From: DATJXG01 sp035500455
Lineage (GTDB): Bacteria; Acidobacteriota; Terriglobia; Terriglobales; Acidobacteriaceae
Length of the DNA: 18,753 nucleotides
Reading direction: 5' to 3'
Assembly: GCA_035500455.1 (NCBI GenBank)
Contig: DATJXG010000236.1
Span: forward strand, 1 to 18,753
Below are positions 6,850 through 14,394 of the stretch, in pieces. The translations under genes and the position numbers were made by a program. Numbering within the stretch: the first letter of the stretch is position 1; each line of letters opens with the position of its first letter. The notes beneath the pieces were generated by a model. The model ran no database searches. It saw only the letters and a program-made list of their open reading frames with translations, and was not told the DNA's origin.

Positions 6850-6871
6850 TGGGCCGCCCAAGCGCGGCCCA
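6850..6871. terminator. GC-rich hairpin between convergent genes
   Basis: TGGGCCGC (6850-6857) pairs perfectly with GCGGCCCA (6864-6871) around a 6-base loop. It lies 60 bp after the DUF5818-like gene and before the end of guaA, so it can serve as a terminator on either strand. The T-content after it is modest (CATTCTTC). Confidence 0.5.
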
Positions 6872-6887
6872 CATTCTTCACTCCCGA

Positions 6888-6920
6888 TTTTCTTCGCGTC
6901 CTTTGCGTTCATTGCGGTGA
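6888..6920 (+). repeat. Dispersed intergenic repeat related to 10329-10361
   Basis: This 33-bp stretch, beginning TTTTCTTCGCG and ending TTGCGGTGA, matches 10329-10361 at 29 of 33 positions. Both copies lie between the 3' ends of convergent genes. This copy lacks the perfect second arm that makes the other a hairpin; only TTGACCGCG follows. Confidence 0.55.
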
Positions 6921-6967
6921 ATTGACCGCGCCGGCCAACGACCATCCTCTAACGACGAACGACCAAC

Positions 6968-8590
6968 CTACTCCCACTCAATCGTCCCCGGCGGTTTCGA
7001 AGTCACGTCGTACACCACGCGGTTCACGCCCTTCACTTCGTTCACAATCCGGCTCGATATGTTCTTCAGCACCTCGTGCGGCAGCGGCACCCAATCGGCA
7101 GTCATGCCATCCTCCGAGTGCACCGCCCGCACCGCGCAGGTGTAAGCGTAAGTCCGCTGGTCGCCCATCACGCCCACCGACATTACCGGCAGCAAGACCG
7201 CGAACGACTGCCAGATTTTCGTGTACAGCCCTGCCTGCTTGATTTCGTTCACCACAATATCGTCGCACTCGCGCAGCAAGCCCAGCCGCTCGCGCGTCAC
7301 TTCCCCGAGAATCCGCACCGCCAGCCCCGGCCCCGGAAACGGCTGGCGCTGCAGGATTTCCTCCGGCATGCCCAGATCGCGCCCGATACGCCGCACTTCG
7401 TCCTTGAACAATTCTTTCAGCGGCTCAATCAGCTTGAGCTTCATCTTCTCCGGCAGCCCCCCCACATTGTGATGCGACTTAATCACCTGCGACGGGCCCC
7501 GCACCGAGCGCGACTCGATCACATCCGGATAGAGAGTCCCTTGCACCAGCCACTGCACCTCGCCTTCCTGCTGCTCAATGCGGTGAGCTTCTTCATCGAA
7601 TACAGCTATGAATTCGTTGCCGATGATCTTGCGCTTGGTTTCAGGGTCGGTGACCCCGGCCAGCTTGCTCAGGAAACGTTCGGTGGCGTCGACGGCAACC
7701 ACGTGCAGGCCCAGCTTGTCGCGCAGGTTCTGCTGCACTTTCTCGAATTCGTTCTTGCGCAGCACCCCGTTGTTCACGAACACCGAGGTCAGCCGCGACT
7801 TGCCGTCCGGGTCCCGCAGCGCGCGGTCCACCAGCACGGCCGCCACGGCCGAATCCACTCCGCCCGAAAGCGCGCACAGGGCGCGGCCTTTGCCCACCGT
7901 GTTTCGCACCGACGCAATCGTGTCATCAATGAAGCGCTGCGCCGTCCAGTTCGCTTTCGCGCCGCAAATGTTCAGCGCGAAGTTGCGCAGAATCTCCGTT
8001 CCCTGCGGCGTGTGGTGAACTTCCGGATGAAACTGCACGGCGTAAAGTTTCTGCGCGTCGTTTTCCACCGCGGCCACGGCGCTCGGAGACTTCGCCGTCA
8101 AGCGGAAGCCGGGCGGCAAATCCACGGCTTCATCCCCGTGCGACATCCACACCGGCAGCGTCTTGGGCAAGCCTTCAAACAGGCGTGAGTGGTTCAGCAC
8201 TTCCACGGTCGCATGTCCGTACTCGCGCTTATCCGCCGGACGCACTTTTCCGCCCAGCGCATACACCATGAATTGCAGGCCGTAGCAAATGCCCAGCACC
8301 GGCAGCCCCATCTGGAACACGCGCGGATCGGCGGCGGGCGCGTCCTTGTCATACACCGAACTGGGTCCGCCGGAAAGAATGATCCCCACCGGCGAGTAGC
8401 TGCGGATTTCCTCAATGCTGGCGTTACAGGGAAGCACCGCCGAGAAGACATTCCCCTCGCGGATGCGGCGCGCGATGAGCTGCGAGTACTGCGCGCCAAA
8501 ATCGAGGACCACGATAGATTGACTAAGTGGTGACGGATTAAGCGGTGATTGGCCGAGCGCCGACTGATCGGGGAGGGATTCGGTTTGCAC
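6968..8590 (-). CDS. guaA: GMP synthase (glutamine-hydrolysing)
   Basis: This cytoplasmic enzyme converts XMP, ATP and glutamine to GMP, the last step of guanine nucleotide synthesis. Numbering from the GTG at 8590, the N-terminal class I amidotransferase shows VVLDFGAQYSQLIARRIRE, the nucleophile Cys102 in GICYG, and the His188/Glu190 pair in FHPEVHH. The ATP-pyrophosphatase domain has the P-loop SGGVDS at 242-247. The dimerisation domain has FPGPGLAVRILGEVTRERL, GDQRTYAYTCAVRAV and the invariant ending PPGTIEWE. With GTG 8590 it is 540 residues; family members are about 510-525. The frame stays open up to a TTG at 8683, but that extension is encoded by a palindromic repeat (8650-8670), so 8590 is preferred. 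The true start is unsure, since no good Shine-Dalgarno is seen. Confidence 0.95.
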   Translation of the reverse strand: MQTESLPDQSALGQSPLNPSPLSQSIVVLDFGAQYSQLIARRIREGNVFSAVLPCNASIEEIRSYSPVGIILSGGPSSVYDKDAPAADPRVFQMGLPVLGICYGLQFMVYALGGKVRPADKREYGHATVEVLNHSRLFEGLPKTLPVWMSHGDEAVDLPPGFRLTAKSPSAVAAVENDAQKLYAVQFHPEVHHTPQGTEILRNFALNICGAKANWTAQRFIDDTIASVRNTVGKGRALCALSGGVDSAVAAVLVDRALRDPDGKSRLTSVFVNNGVLRKNEFEKVQQNLRDKLGLHVVAVDATERFLSKLAGVTDPETKRKIIGNEFIAVFDEEAHRIEQQEGEVQWLVQGTLYPDVIESRSVRGPSQVIKSHHNVGGLPEKMKLKLIEPLKELFKDEVRRIGRDLGMPEEILQRQPFPGPGLAVRILGEVTRERLGLLRECDDIVVNEIKQAGLYTKIWQSFAVLLPVMSVGVMGDQRTYAYTCAVRAVHSEDGMTADWVPLPHEVLKNISSRIVNEVKGVNRVVYDVTSKPPGTIEWE

Positions 8591-8649
8591 GGATGAGTTT
8601 CTCAGAATCGCGAAGCAGTGTAAAGGGGCTGCGCTGTAGCCGAATTGGC

Positions 8650-8670
8650 ATTCCTCGCGAAGCGAGGAAT
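8650..8670. repeat. 21-bp perfect hairpin between the membrane protein gene and guaA
   Basis: ATTCCTCGC (8650-8658) and GCGAGGAAT (8662-8670) form a 9-bp perfect stem with loop GAA. It sits 17 bp after the stop of the gene at 8687-9739 and 60 bp before the likely guaA start, both on the minus strand. It may be a terminator or mRNA-processing site, or one copy of a dispersed palindrome. There is no T-run. Confidence 0.5.
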
Positions 8671-8686
8671 CTGCAGCGCGCAATTC

Positions 8687-9739
8687 TCAACAGCTACCCG
8701 GCTGTCCTCCACCCGGCACATCGCTCAAGATCAGTTCCTCGCGATCCACGCTAGCCGCCTCGTCGATCGGCGCCGGCGGCTCACTAACCGGCGGAAGAAG
8801 CGGCACAATCTGGATTTCCTCGGGCTCCGGTCCTTTGATGATGTACACATACGCCGCCAGACGCCCGATATACAGGAAATCCACCACGAAGAAGTACACC
8901 AGCGAGACCATCAGCACGCCGCCGATCACCACGCCGGCGGGAAGCACTCCCGCAAATATCAGGGGAAAGGCGACCACCGAACTGAAAACGAAATACGCCA
9001 CGCCGTGAGCCAGGCCGAACCACGAACTGGCGGCCACCACCGGCCCGAGGCGCTCGCGGCAAAGGCCGACCGCGGCCCCGATTGCGCCAAACGTATCGTG
9101 GCCGCCGGTTACTACGAACACCGAGGCCAGCGAGAGAAACCAGTTGGTAAGCGCCCAGGCCAGTCCGACGAACATCAGCACCATCAGAAACACCAGCATG
9201 GCGCTGCCCGGAGCGGGATCTTTGTCGGGTGAAGCCAGGCCGCCCAGCAACATGGCTCCGAGAATTCCAACCGCCGCCGCCAGCGCCGCCGCCGCCCGCA
9301 AAAAGTTCAGCCCGGCCATCGACTTCATCCGGAAACCCGCGGCCGCAGTTTCCTCGCCACACAGATAGCCCACCAGGCCCCGGGTCGTGACACTTCGCCC
9401 CAGCGTCGCCAGAACGATCCATCCCAAAGACAACAGCAGCGCCAGAAGAATCGCGGCGTGCACGAAGCGCCAAGCGCTGCCCCGGAAAATGTGCGCCAGC
9501 GCCTGCGAAATCAGCGAGGGCTGCCGGGTACGCAAGAGAAACAGATCGCTGGGGGTAACCGGCAGAGTGTCCAGGTATTCAAAAAACGCGAACAGCAACA
9601 GAATCGTGGCCGCCCCGCCAAAGGCCCAGCGCCAGGATACTTCCGCCAGTCCGAACGCAGGACGGCGAAACATGGCGCGGAAACCTTCCAGCGTCGGCGA
9701 TTTGCGCGCGAGCATCGAACCTTGGTTAGATTCCGGCAT
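8687..9739 (-). CDS. Hypothetical multi-pass membrane protein
   Basis: The product is 350 residues. Hydrophobic segments lie near residues 37-55, 93-113, 146-168, 178-206, 240-265 and 268-295, giving about six transmembrane helices. A cytoplasmic-type N-terminus rich in Arg precedes them. A Pro/Glu-rich, negatively charged tail (about 303-350, ending GGGQPGSC) follows. No catalytic motif or known family was recognised. Segments such as LGRSVTTRGLVG and GLCRERLGP between helices are basic and probably cytoplasmic. The start is not certain: ATG at 9739 has no clear Shine-Dalgarno, while a second ATG eight codons later has AAGG 5 bases before it. It lies upstream of guaA on the same strand with a hairpin between them, so cotranscription is possible but not assured. 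Confidence 0.75.
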   Translation of the reverse strand: MPESNQGSMLARKSPTLEGFRAMFRRPAFGLAEVSWRWAFGGAATILLLFAFFEYLDTLPVTPSDLFLLRTRQPSLISQALAHIFRGSAWRFVHAAILLALLLSLGWIVLATLGRSVTTRGLVGYLCGEETAAAGFRMKSMAGLNFLRAAAALAAAVGILGAMLLGGLASPDKDPAPGSAMLVFLMVLMFVGLAWALTNWFLSLASVFVVTGGHDTFGAIGAAVGLCRERLGPVVAASSWFGLAHGVAYFVFSSVVAFPLIFAGVLPAGVVIGGVLMVSLVYFFVVDFLYIGRLAAYVYIIKGPEPEEIQIVPLLPPVSEPPAPIDEAASVDREELILSDVPGGGQPGSC

Positions 9740-9955
9740 GGACAGTTGGTTTCAGGAAAAGCTTTTGTAATTCATCCTGCATTCCCGATTCAGCCTCGCG
9801 CTATGAGTTGAAGTGCCCGTGACAGTCGCGCCGTCCGCGCCTACAGTTTAAACCTTGCAACCTCCTTCTCTGCGACGGGCATCAGTAAGTGTGTGGGCCA
9901 TTTTATTCCCTCCCGGAAGAGGATGGCTTGAATTGCAGAAACCGGAGGAATAGCG

Positions 9956-10303
9956 ATGTCCAGCAGGCTTCTTGTAGCTCTCGCCGCAGTCTCTATGCTC
10001 TTTTCACTCAGCGCCTTCGCCCGCCAATCCAACAAAGATGAAGGCAAGTTCACTCTAGCCAACCGCGCGGAGGTGGGTTCCACGCAACTCGCTCCCGGCA
10101 GTTACAAGGCGGAATGGAACGGTACCGGCAACGATGTGAAGGTCAATATTCTCAAGGGTAAAGAGGTCGTAGCCACGACCCAGGCCCAGGTGCAGGACCA
10201 TCCGAATACGGAGATGAACAACTCCGTCACCGTCAACAGCCAGACCAACAAAGTCGAAGAGATCGACTTTGGCAAACAGAAGGAAGCTTTGGTCCTGAAA
10301 TAA
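9956..10303 (+). CDS. Small exported hypothetical protein
   Basis: The product is 115 residues with a classic signal peptide (MSSRLLVALAAVSMLFSLSAFA, cleavage near FARQ). The mature part is about 92 residues, predicted mostly beta. It contains GSTQLAPGSYKAEWNGTGNDVKV, then KGKEVVATTQAQVQ and a C-terminal KVEEIDFGKQKEALVLK. Proteins with this GxxxLxPGxYxxxW pattern are common in Acidobacteriota and have no assigned function. The start is well supported by GGAGGA (9944-9949), six bases before the ATG. The 216-bp region upstream (9740-9955) carries no other recognisable feature. The gene converges on leuS, with a strong palindrome (10342-10388) between the two. Confidence 0.82.
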   Translation: MSSRLLVALAAVSMLFSLSAFARQSNKDEGKFTLANRAEVGSTQLAPGSYKAEWNGTGNDVKVNILKGKEVVATTQAQVQDHPNTEMNNSVTVNSQTNKVEEIDFGKQKEALVLK

Positions 10304-10328
10304 TTCACTGCTCGGAGCCGTCGCGGTC

Positions 10329-10388
10329 TTTTCTTCGCGGCCTTTGCGATCTTTGCGGTAAGTGCCTTTGACCGCAAAGATCGCAAAG
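10329..10388. repeat. Dispersed repeat forming an 18-bp perfect hairpin between convergent genes (likely bidirectional terminator)
   Basis: CTTTGCGATCTTTGCGGT (10342-10359) and ACCGCAAAGATCGCAAAG (10371-10388) are exact reverse complements, separated by 11 bases. The left part (10329-10361) is related to 6888-6920 at 29 of 33 positions. It fills the gap between the stop codons of the small exported protein gene and leuS. The position suits termination from both sides. Confidence 0.65.
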
Positions 10389-10399
10389 CAAAGCTATGT

Positions 10400-13000
10400 T
10401 CAGCGCACGACGATATTCACCAATTTTCCCGCCACCACAATCACGTTCGCAATTTTCTTTCCGGCAATCAACGCCTGAATCTTCGTGTCGGCCATCGCGC
10501 CTTGGCGAATCAATTCCTGGCCGGCATCCGCGGGCACAACGATGTGGCTGCGCACTTTGCCGTTGACCGAAATCGGAATCTCGATCTCCTCCTCTTTCGC
10601 CAACTGCGCATCGTACTTCGGCCACGGCGCCTTCAACAGGCTTCCCTTCTCTCCCAGCATCTCCCACAATTCGTGCGCCAGGTAAGGGGCGAACGGCGCC
10701 AGCAACAGGACCAGATCACGCTGAACTTCCCGCAGATCTGCGCTCGGAATGCCGTTGCCGGATGAAGCCTCACGTCCCAACCGGTCCTCATACGCATACA
10801 GCTCATTCACCAGTTCCATGATCGCCGCCACGCAGGTGTTGAAGTGCCACCGCCCCTGAAAGTCGTCGCTCACGCGTTTGATGGTCTGATGAAGCTTGCG
10901 CTGAATCCTCCGCTGTACAGACGTCGCCTGCGACGTCTCTGCCTGGGGAAACTCCGCTGCCTTCTCCCCATCGCCGGCCACGGACACAGTAAGCAGCGTC
11001 TCCCCGGTGTGACGGGATACGAAACGATAGACGCGCCCCAGAAATCTCTGGATTCCCTCGATCCCGGTATCCTGCCAGTCGAGATCGCGGTCCGGAGGCG
11101 CCGCAAACAGGCTGTAAAGCCGCGCCGCGTCGGCGCCGTAACGTGCCACCATTTCATCGGGGCTTACGACATTTCCCAAACTCTTCGACATCTTCGCCCC
11201 GTCTTTGATCACCATGCCCTGGGTGAAGAGGCGTTGCACCGGTTCGTCGTTCTTCACCAGGCCCATGTCGCGCATGAATTTTGTCCAGAAGCGCGAATAG
11301 ATGAGGTGCAAAATAGCGTGCTCGACCCCGCCGATGTACTGGTCGATTCCGCGCTCGCCAAACCAGTAGCTCACGACCTCCGAATCAAATGGAGCCCCCG
11401 CGTTTTGGGCGTCGGTGTAGCGGTAGAAATACCAGGACGAATCCACAAAGGTGTCCATGGTGTCGGTCTCTCGCCGTGCCGGGCCGCCGCACTTCGGGCA
11501 GGTCGCAGTCGCGAACTCCGGCACACGCCCCAGCGGGGAACCGCCGGTTAAAGTAATCTCCACCTTATCCGGCAAGATCACCGGCAGGTCCTTCTCCGGC
11601 ACCGGCACGATGCCGTCCTTGTCGCAATAGAGGATGGGGATCGGGGTGCCCCAATAACGCTGCCGCGAAATTCCCCAGTCTTTCAGGCGATAGGTTACAG
11701 TCGCTTTGCCGAAACCATTCTTTTCGGCGTGTTCCGACATCCGCTTGATCGCCTCATCGCAGTTCAGGTTGCTAAACGGACCGGAAGCAATCAGCCGCCC
11801 GTCGAGTGTGGTAAAGGGCAGGGCCGGCTCCGCCATGGTTTCTTCAGGATCCCCTGCGTTGGGCAGGATCACCAGGCGGACTTTCAACTTATACTTTGTG
11901 GCGAATTCATAATCGCGCTCGTCGTGCGCCGGCACGCTCATGATTGCGCCCGTGCCGTAATCCATCAGGATATAATTCGCCACCCAGAGCGGCACCTTCT
12001 CCCCATTGTAGGGATTGATGGCGAAGCGCCCGGTGTTCACGCCATGCTTTTCGATCTCTCCGATATCGCCCGCCTCTTTCGCTTTGCGCTGTTCGGCCAG
12101 CATCTGATCGACCTGCAGCCGCAAATCCCCGCGGTTCGCGGTGAGGTCCGCGACCAGCGGATGCTCGGGCGCAAGCTGCACGGAAGTGGCGCCGTAGATC
12201 GTATCCACACGGGTGGTGAAGACAGTGATAATCCCGCCCGCCGGCCCGGCCGCCCCGTCCAGCTTGAAATCCACCAGGGTGCCTTCGCTGCGGCCGATCC
12301 AGTTGCGCTGCATGGTGCGCACTTTTTCCGGCCAGCCGTCGAGCTGGTCGAGATCGTGCAACAATTCTTCCGCGTAGTGCGTGGTCCGCAGAAACCACTG
12401 TTCCAGTTCCCGCTGCTGCACCAGCGTGTCTTCATGCCGCCAGCAGCAACCGTTCGACAAGACTTGTTCGTTGGCCAGCACCGTGGCGCACTTCGGGCAC
12501 CAGTTCACCTTGCTCTTCTTGCGGTAGGCCAGCCCTTTCTCGTAGAGCTTCAGGAAGAACCACTGGTTCCAGCGGTAGTACTCGGGAAAGCAAGTGGTGA
12601 CCTCCCGTGACCAGTCGTAGGCAAAGCCCAGGCGCTTCATCTGCGCTTTCATGTTGGCGATGTTGCGCAGCGTCCACTCCCGCGGCGGCACGTTCGCCGA
12701 AATGGCCGCATTCTCCGCCGGCAACCCGAACGAATCCCAGCCCATGGGATGCAGCACGTTGTAGCCGTTCATCCACATGTAGCGCGCCAGCGCGTCGCCG
12801 ATCGCGTAGTTGCGCACATGGCCCATGTGCAGCGCGCCTGAGGGATAGGGCAGCATTTCCAGCACGTAGTACTTGGGCTTGCTGGTGGCGGCATCGGCGG
12901 CGTAGAGAGAAGCGTCAGCCAGCCAGCGTTCAGACCACTTGCTCTCGACACGTTGCGCGTCGTAGCGCTCGTCGCGGACAGTTTTGTCTTCGATGGACAT
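10400..13000 (-). CDS. leuS: Leucyl-tRNA synthetase
   Basis: This enzyme charges tRNA-Leu with leucine in the cytoplasm. It is 866 residues from the ATG at 13000, the usual bacterial length. Class I signatures are present: the HIGH motif as HMGH at 58-61 (PYPSGALHMGHVRNY) and KMSKS at 603-607. The zinc-type insert begins CPKCATVLANEQV. A CP1 editing domain (TTRVDTIYGATSVQLAPEHPL) lies between, and the C-terminal anticodon and tRNA-contact domains end in VIVVAGKLVNIVV. A TTG 11 codons upstream is possible, but ATG 13000 opens the conserved region better. TTATAC lies 7 bases before this ATG and no Shine-Dalgarno is seen, so the mRNA may be leaderless. Residues about 687-695 are encoded by a palindromic repeat (10915-10940) in a variable linker before the HQTIKRV helix. 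Confidence 0.97.
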   Translation of the reverse strand: MSIEDKTVRDERYDAQRVESKWSERWLADASLYAADAATSKPKYYVLEMLPYPSGALHMGHVRNYAIGDALARYMWMNGYNVLHPMGWDSFGLPAENAAISANVPPREWTLRNIANMKAQMKRLGFAYDWSREVTTCFPEYYRWNQWFFLKLYEKGLAYRKKSKVNWCPKCATVLANEQVLSNGCCWRHEDTLVQQRELEQWFLRTTHYAEELLHDLDQLDGWPEKVRTMQRNWIGRSEGTLVDFKLDGAAGPAGGIITVFTTRVDTIYGATSVQLAPEHPLVADLTANRGDLRLQVDQMLAEQRKAKEAGDIGEIEKHGVNTGRFAINPYNGEKVPLWVANYILMDYGTGAIMSVPAHDERDYEFATKYKLKVRLVILPNAGDPEETMAEPALPFTTLDGRLIASGPFSNLNCDEAIKRMSEHAEKNGFGKATVTYRLKDWGISRQRYWGTPIPILYCDKDGIVPVPEKDLPVILPDKVEITLTGGSPLGRVPEFATATCPKCGGPARRETDTMDTFVDSSWYFYRYTDAQNAGAPFDSEVVSYWFGERGIDQYIGGVEHAILHLIYSRFWTKFMRDMGLVKNDEPVQRLFTQGMVIKDGAKMSKSLGNVVSPDEMVARYGADAARLYSLFAAPPDRDLDWQDTGIEGIQRFLGRVYRFVSRHTGETLLTVSVAGDGEKAAEFPQAETSQATSVQRRIQRKLHQTIKRVSDDFQGRWHFNTCVAAIMELVNELYAYEDRLGREASSGNGIPSADLREVQRDLVLLLAPFAPYLAHELWEMLGEKGSLLKAPWPKYDAQLAKEEEIEIPISVNGKVRSHIVVPADAGQELIRQGAMADTKIQALIAGKKIANVIVVAGKLVNIVVR
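10915..10940. repeat. Short palindromic repeat, copy C, in frame inside leuS
   Basis: AGACGTCG (10919-10926) and CGACGTCT (10931-10938) form a perfect 8-bp stem with loop CCTG, preceded by GTAC. It shares the GTA-n-n-GACG, central CYTGC and right GTC layout of the copies at 1268 and 1982. Read on the leuS strand it encodes ETSQATSVQ without breaking the frame. It sits in a linker that is variable in the family. Confidence 0.55.
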
Positions 13001-13112
13001 AAAAGTTGTATAAGGACGGAAATCGCGGCCCAAAGAGAAACCTTGATTTTACAACGAATCCAAGGATAACCTGCGCCGCGACTGTCGAGACGCAACCGGG
13101 GCGCCAGGCTTC

Positions 13113-13129
13113 GACCTTGAAGCAAGGTC
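13113..13129. repeat. Hairpin between leuS and the gene at 13186
   Basis: GACCTTG (13113-13119) pairs with CAAGGTC (13123-13129) around a 3-base loop. It lies in the region between two divergent genes, upstream of both. Its role is unknown; a regulatory hairpin or a degenerate palindromic repeat is possible. Confidence 0.35.
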
Positions 13130-13150
13130 TCGAAAGGAAATGGCACGGTT

Positions 13151-13179
13151 TTGTCTCCCGTCCACCCCGGTGCTAGACT
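13151..13179 (+). promoter_or_regulatory. Candidate promoter giving a leaderless mRNA for the gene at 13186
   Basis: TTGTCT (13151-13156) and TAGACT (13174-13179) match the -35 and -10 boxes at 4 of 6 positions each, with a 17-bp spacer. The -10 box ends 6 bp before the ATG, so transcription would begin at or within a base or two of the start codon. No Shine-Dalgarno is present. Confidence 0.45.
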
Positions 13180-13185
13180 GCGCCC

Positions 13186-13623
13186 ATGGCCATCAAAAAG
13201 AAGACAAAGAAGAAGGCATCGAAACCGAAGAAAAGTGCCGGCAAGGGTACGCCGGCGAAGGCATCAAAAAAGAGAGTCGCTCAAAAAAGAACCCCAAAAA
13301 AGCGCGCAAAGAGCAAGAGCGCGAAGGGGAAGGTGGCTATTAAGAAACAAACTCCCCGGAAAAGCCAGCGCTCCGGTGGTGCGGCGTTTTCAGGCGCCGG
13401 CCGGAGATCGCGCTCAGGCGAACTGTCGGGAGACTTACAGGGATTGTCGCGCCGTGAATCCGCCGATTCTGAGAGCGTCGATGAGTTGCTCGAGGAAGGG
13501 AATGCATTCGAGGCCGACGCCGTGCTCGGAGTGGAAGAGGCCGATCTCGCCGATGGAAAGGAAGTGCGCACTCGCGAGGTGCCTGAGGACGATGTACCCG
13601 AAGAATATCTCGACCAGGACTAG
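13186..13623 (+). CDS. Bipartite Lys-rich/acidic hypothetical protein (histone H1-like N-terminus)
   Basis: The product is 145 residues. Residues 1-62 are almost all Lys, Arg, Ala, Ser and Pro, with short repeats such as KKxxKK and KKRA, like bacterial histone H1-like proteins. Residues about 63-85 form a Gly/Ser/Arg linker. The last 60 are strongly acidic (DELLEEGNAFEADAVLGVEEAD, then PEDDVPEEYLDQD). The acidic domain, with its ESVDELLEEGNAFEA segment, looks conserved rather than random; I recall similar tails in other Acidobacteriota but no named family. A DNA- or RNA-binding role for the basic part is inferred from charge alone; the acidic tail could self-neutralise it or bind a partner. 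There is no signal peptide or membrane segment. The promoter appears leaderless. The gene is divergent from leuS. Confidence 0.75.
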   Translation: MAIKKKTKKKASKPKKSAGKGTPAKASKKRVAQKRTPKKRAKSKSAKGKVAIKKQTPRKSQRSGGAAFSGAGRRSRSGELSGDLQGLSRRESADSESVDELLEEGNAFEADAVLGVEEADLADGKEVRTREVPEDDVPEEYLDQD

Positions 13624-13746
13624 CTTCCTGCCTCAGACGTACGTTGGAGAAAGCAAGGCAGGTACGTGCTTGTGTATGGCCATCGGACGCCCACCGAACT
13701 GCCCAACCCTTCAGACTGACCAGCATGGATACGAATTCCGCTTCGG

Positions 13747-14283
13747 CTAACGAATTGCGACTTTGATTATGCTGACCCGTTCCAGCAGACTTCCTGGCTC
13801 GACTGGAAACAGTTCGAATCCGAAGTCTCGGTAGGTCTCTTCGTGAATCTTTTCAAAACGCACCGTTTCCTCAAAGCTGATTCGCCGCGCTTCGGTAGGT
13901 GTGATGAAGCCGAGATTGCGAATCAGGAAGACTCGGTTTTGGAAGATCGCTTCCTTCTTGACGCGCTCCAGTTCGCCCTCGAGAAAGGGTGAAAAAGGAC
14001 GTCCGAGATAGACTGCCAACGCCGCGGTACAAACAACGCTTCGGTCATGAAACTGAACCTCATCCGGTTGATAAGACGCCCGCATCTGACGGTCCCTTTG
14101 CAGATGAGCCACCACATCAATGAACGAGGGATGCGTCCAGGGCTGACCCGTCCCCTGGGCTTGCGCGGCGGCGATGGCGTCGGTCGCTGCCTCTTCGACT
14201 ACGCTATGCCCGTCGAGTTCTAACTGACGGATGATCGCTGTCTTCCCCGCACCCGGAGCCCCGGTGATGATGAACCTTCTCAT
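13747..14283 (-). CDS. P-loop ATPase/kinase, AAA_28 (NadR/Ttd14-like) family
   Basis: The product is 178 residues, cytoplasmic. The Walker A motif GAPGAGKT sits at residues 8-15, directly after a hydrophobic strand. It is followed by VVEEAATDAIAAAQAQG, the family's second strand, and by HDRSVVCTAALAVYLG, where Asp in the HDRS motif is the probable Walker B or catalytic acid. The C-terminal part (RNLGFITPTEARRISFEETVRFEKIHEETYRDFGFEL) has the Arg/Glu-rich lid helices of this group. Members resemble nucleoside and nucleotide kinases and the ATPase domain of NadR; the substrate is unknown here. The length is complete for the domain. It lies downstream of the ADOP permease on the same strand with a 111-bp gap. 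No Shine-Dalgarno is obvious before the ATG at 14283. Confidence 0.88.
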   Translation of the reverse strand: MRRFIITGAPGAGKTAIIRQLELDGHSVVEEAATDAIAAAQAQGTGQPWTHPSFIDVVAHLQRDRQMRASYQPDEVQFHDRSVVCTAALAVYLGRPFSPFLEGELERVKKEAIFQNRVFLIRNLGFITPTEARRISFEETVRFEKIHEETYRDFGFELFPVEPGSLLERVSIIKVAIR

Positions 14284-14305
14284 GTAGTTTTTTATTCAGC
14301 GAACC

Positions 14306-14354
14306 GTGCCTTGAATCGGAATCACGCTCCAACGAGGCTGCAATCCGAAGGCAC
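14306..14354 (-). terminator. Weak inverted repeat after the ADOP gene
   Basis: GTGCCTT (14306-14312) pairs with AAGGCAC (14348-14354), 41 bp beyond the ADOP stop codon on the minus strand. The loop is long (35 bases). The T-rich stretch TTTTTTA (14288-14294 on plus) lies downstream but reads as A's on the minus-strand transcript, so termination is unproven. Confidence 0.25.
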
Positions 14355-14394
14355 GCCAGATGGCCCACGCCCTTCAATCACCGCTCACACGAGG

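Noticed and set aside
7076..8188. Plus-strand open frame of 370 codons opposite guaA
   Set aside because: guaA is certain by its motifs. The antisense product is low-complexity His/Arg/Gln-rich and has no start signal.
11729..12610. Plus-strand open frame of 293 codons opposite leuS
   Set aside because: It is a shadow of the conserved LeuRS catalytic and editing domains. No ribosome site or recognisable domain is present.
13747..14283. P-loop ATPase as the missing ATPase of the ADOP permease
   Set aside because: It lacks the ABC signature (LSGGQ) and resembles NadR/AAA_28 kinases instead, so it cannot be an ABC ATPase despite being downstream on the same strand.
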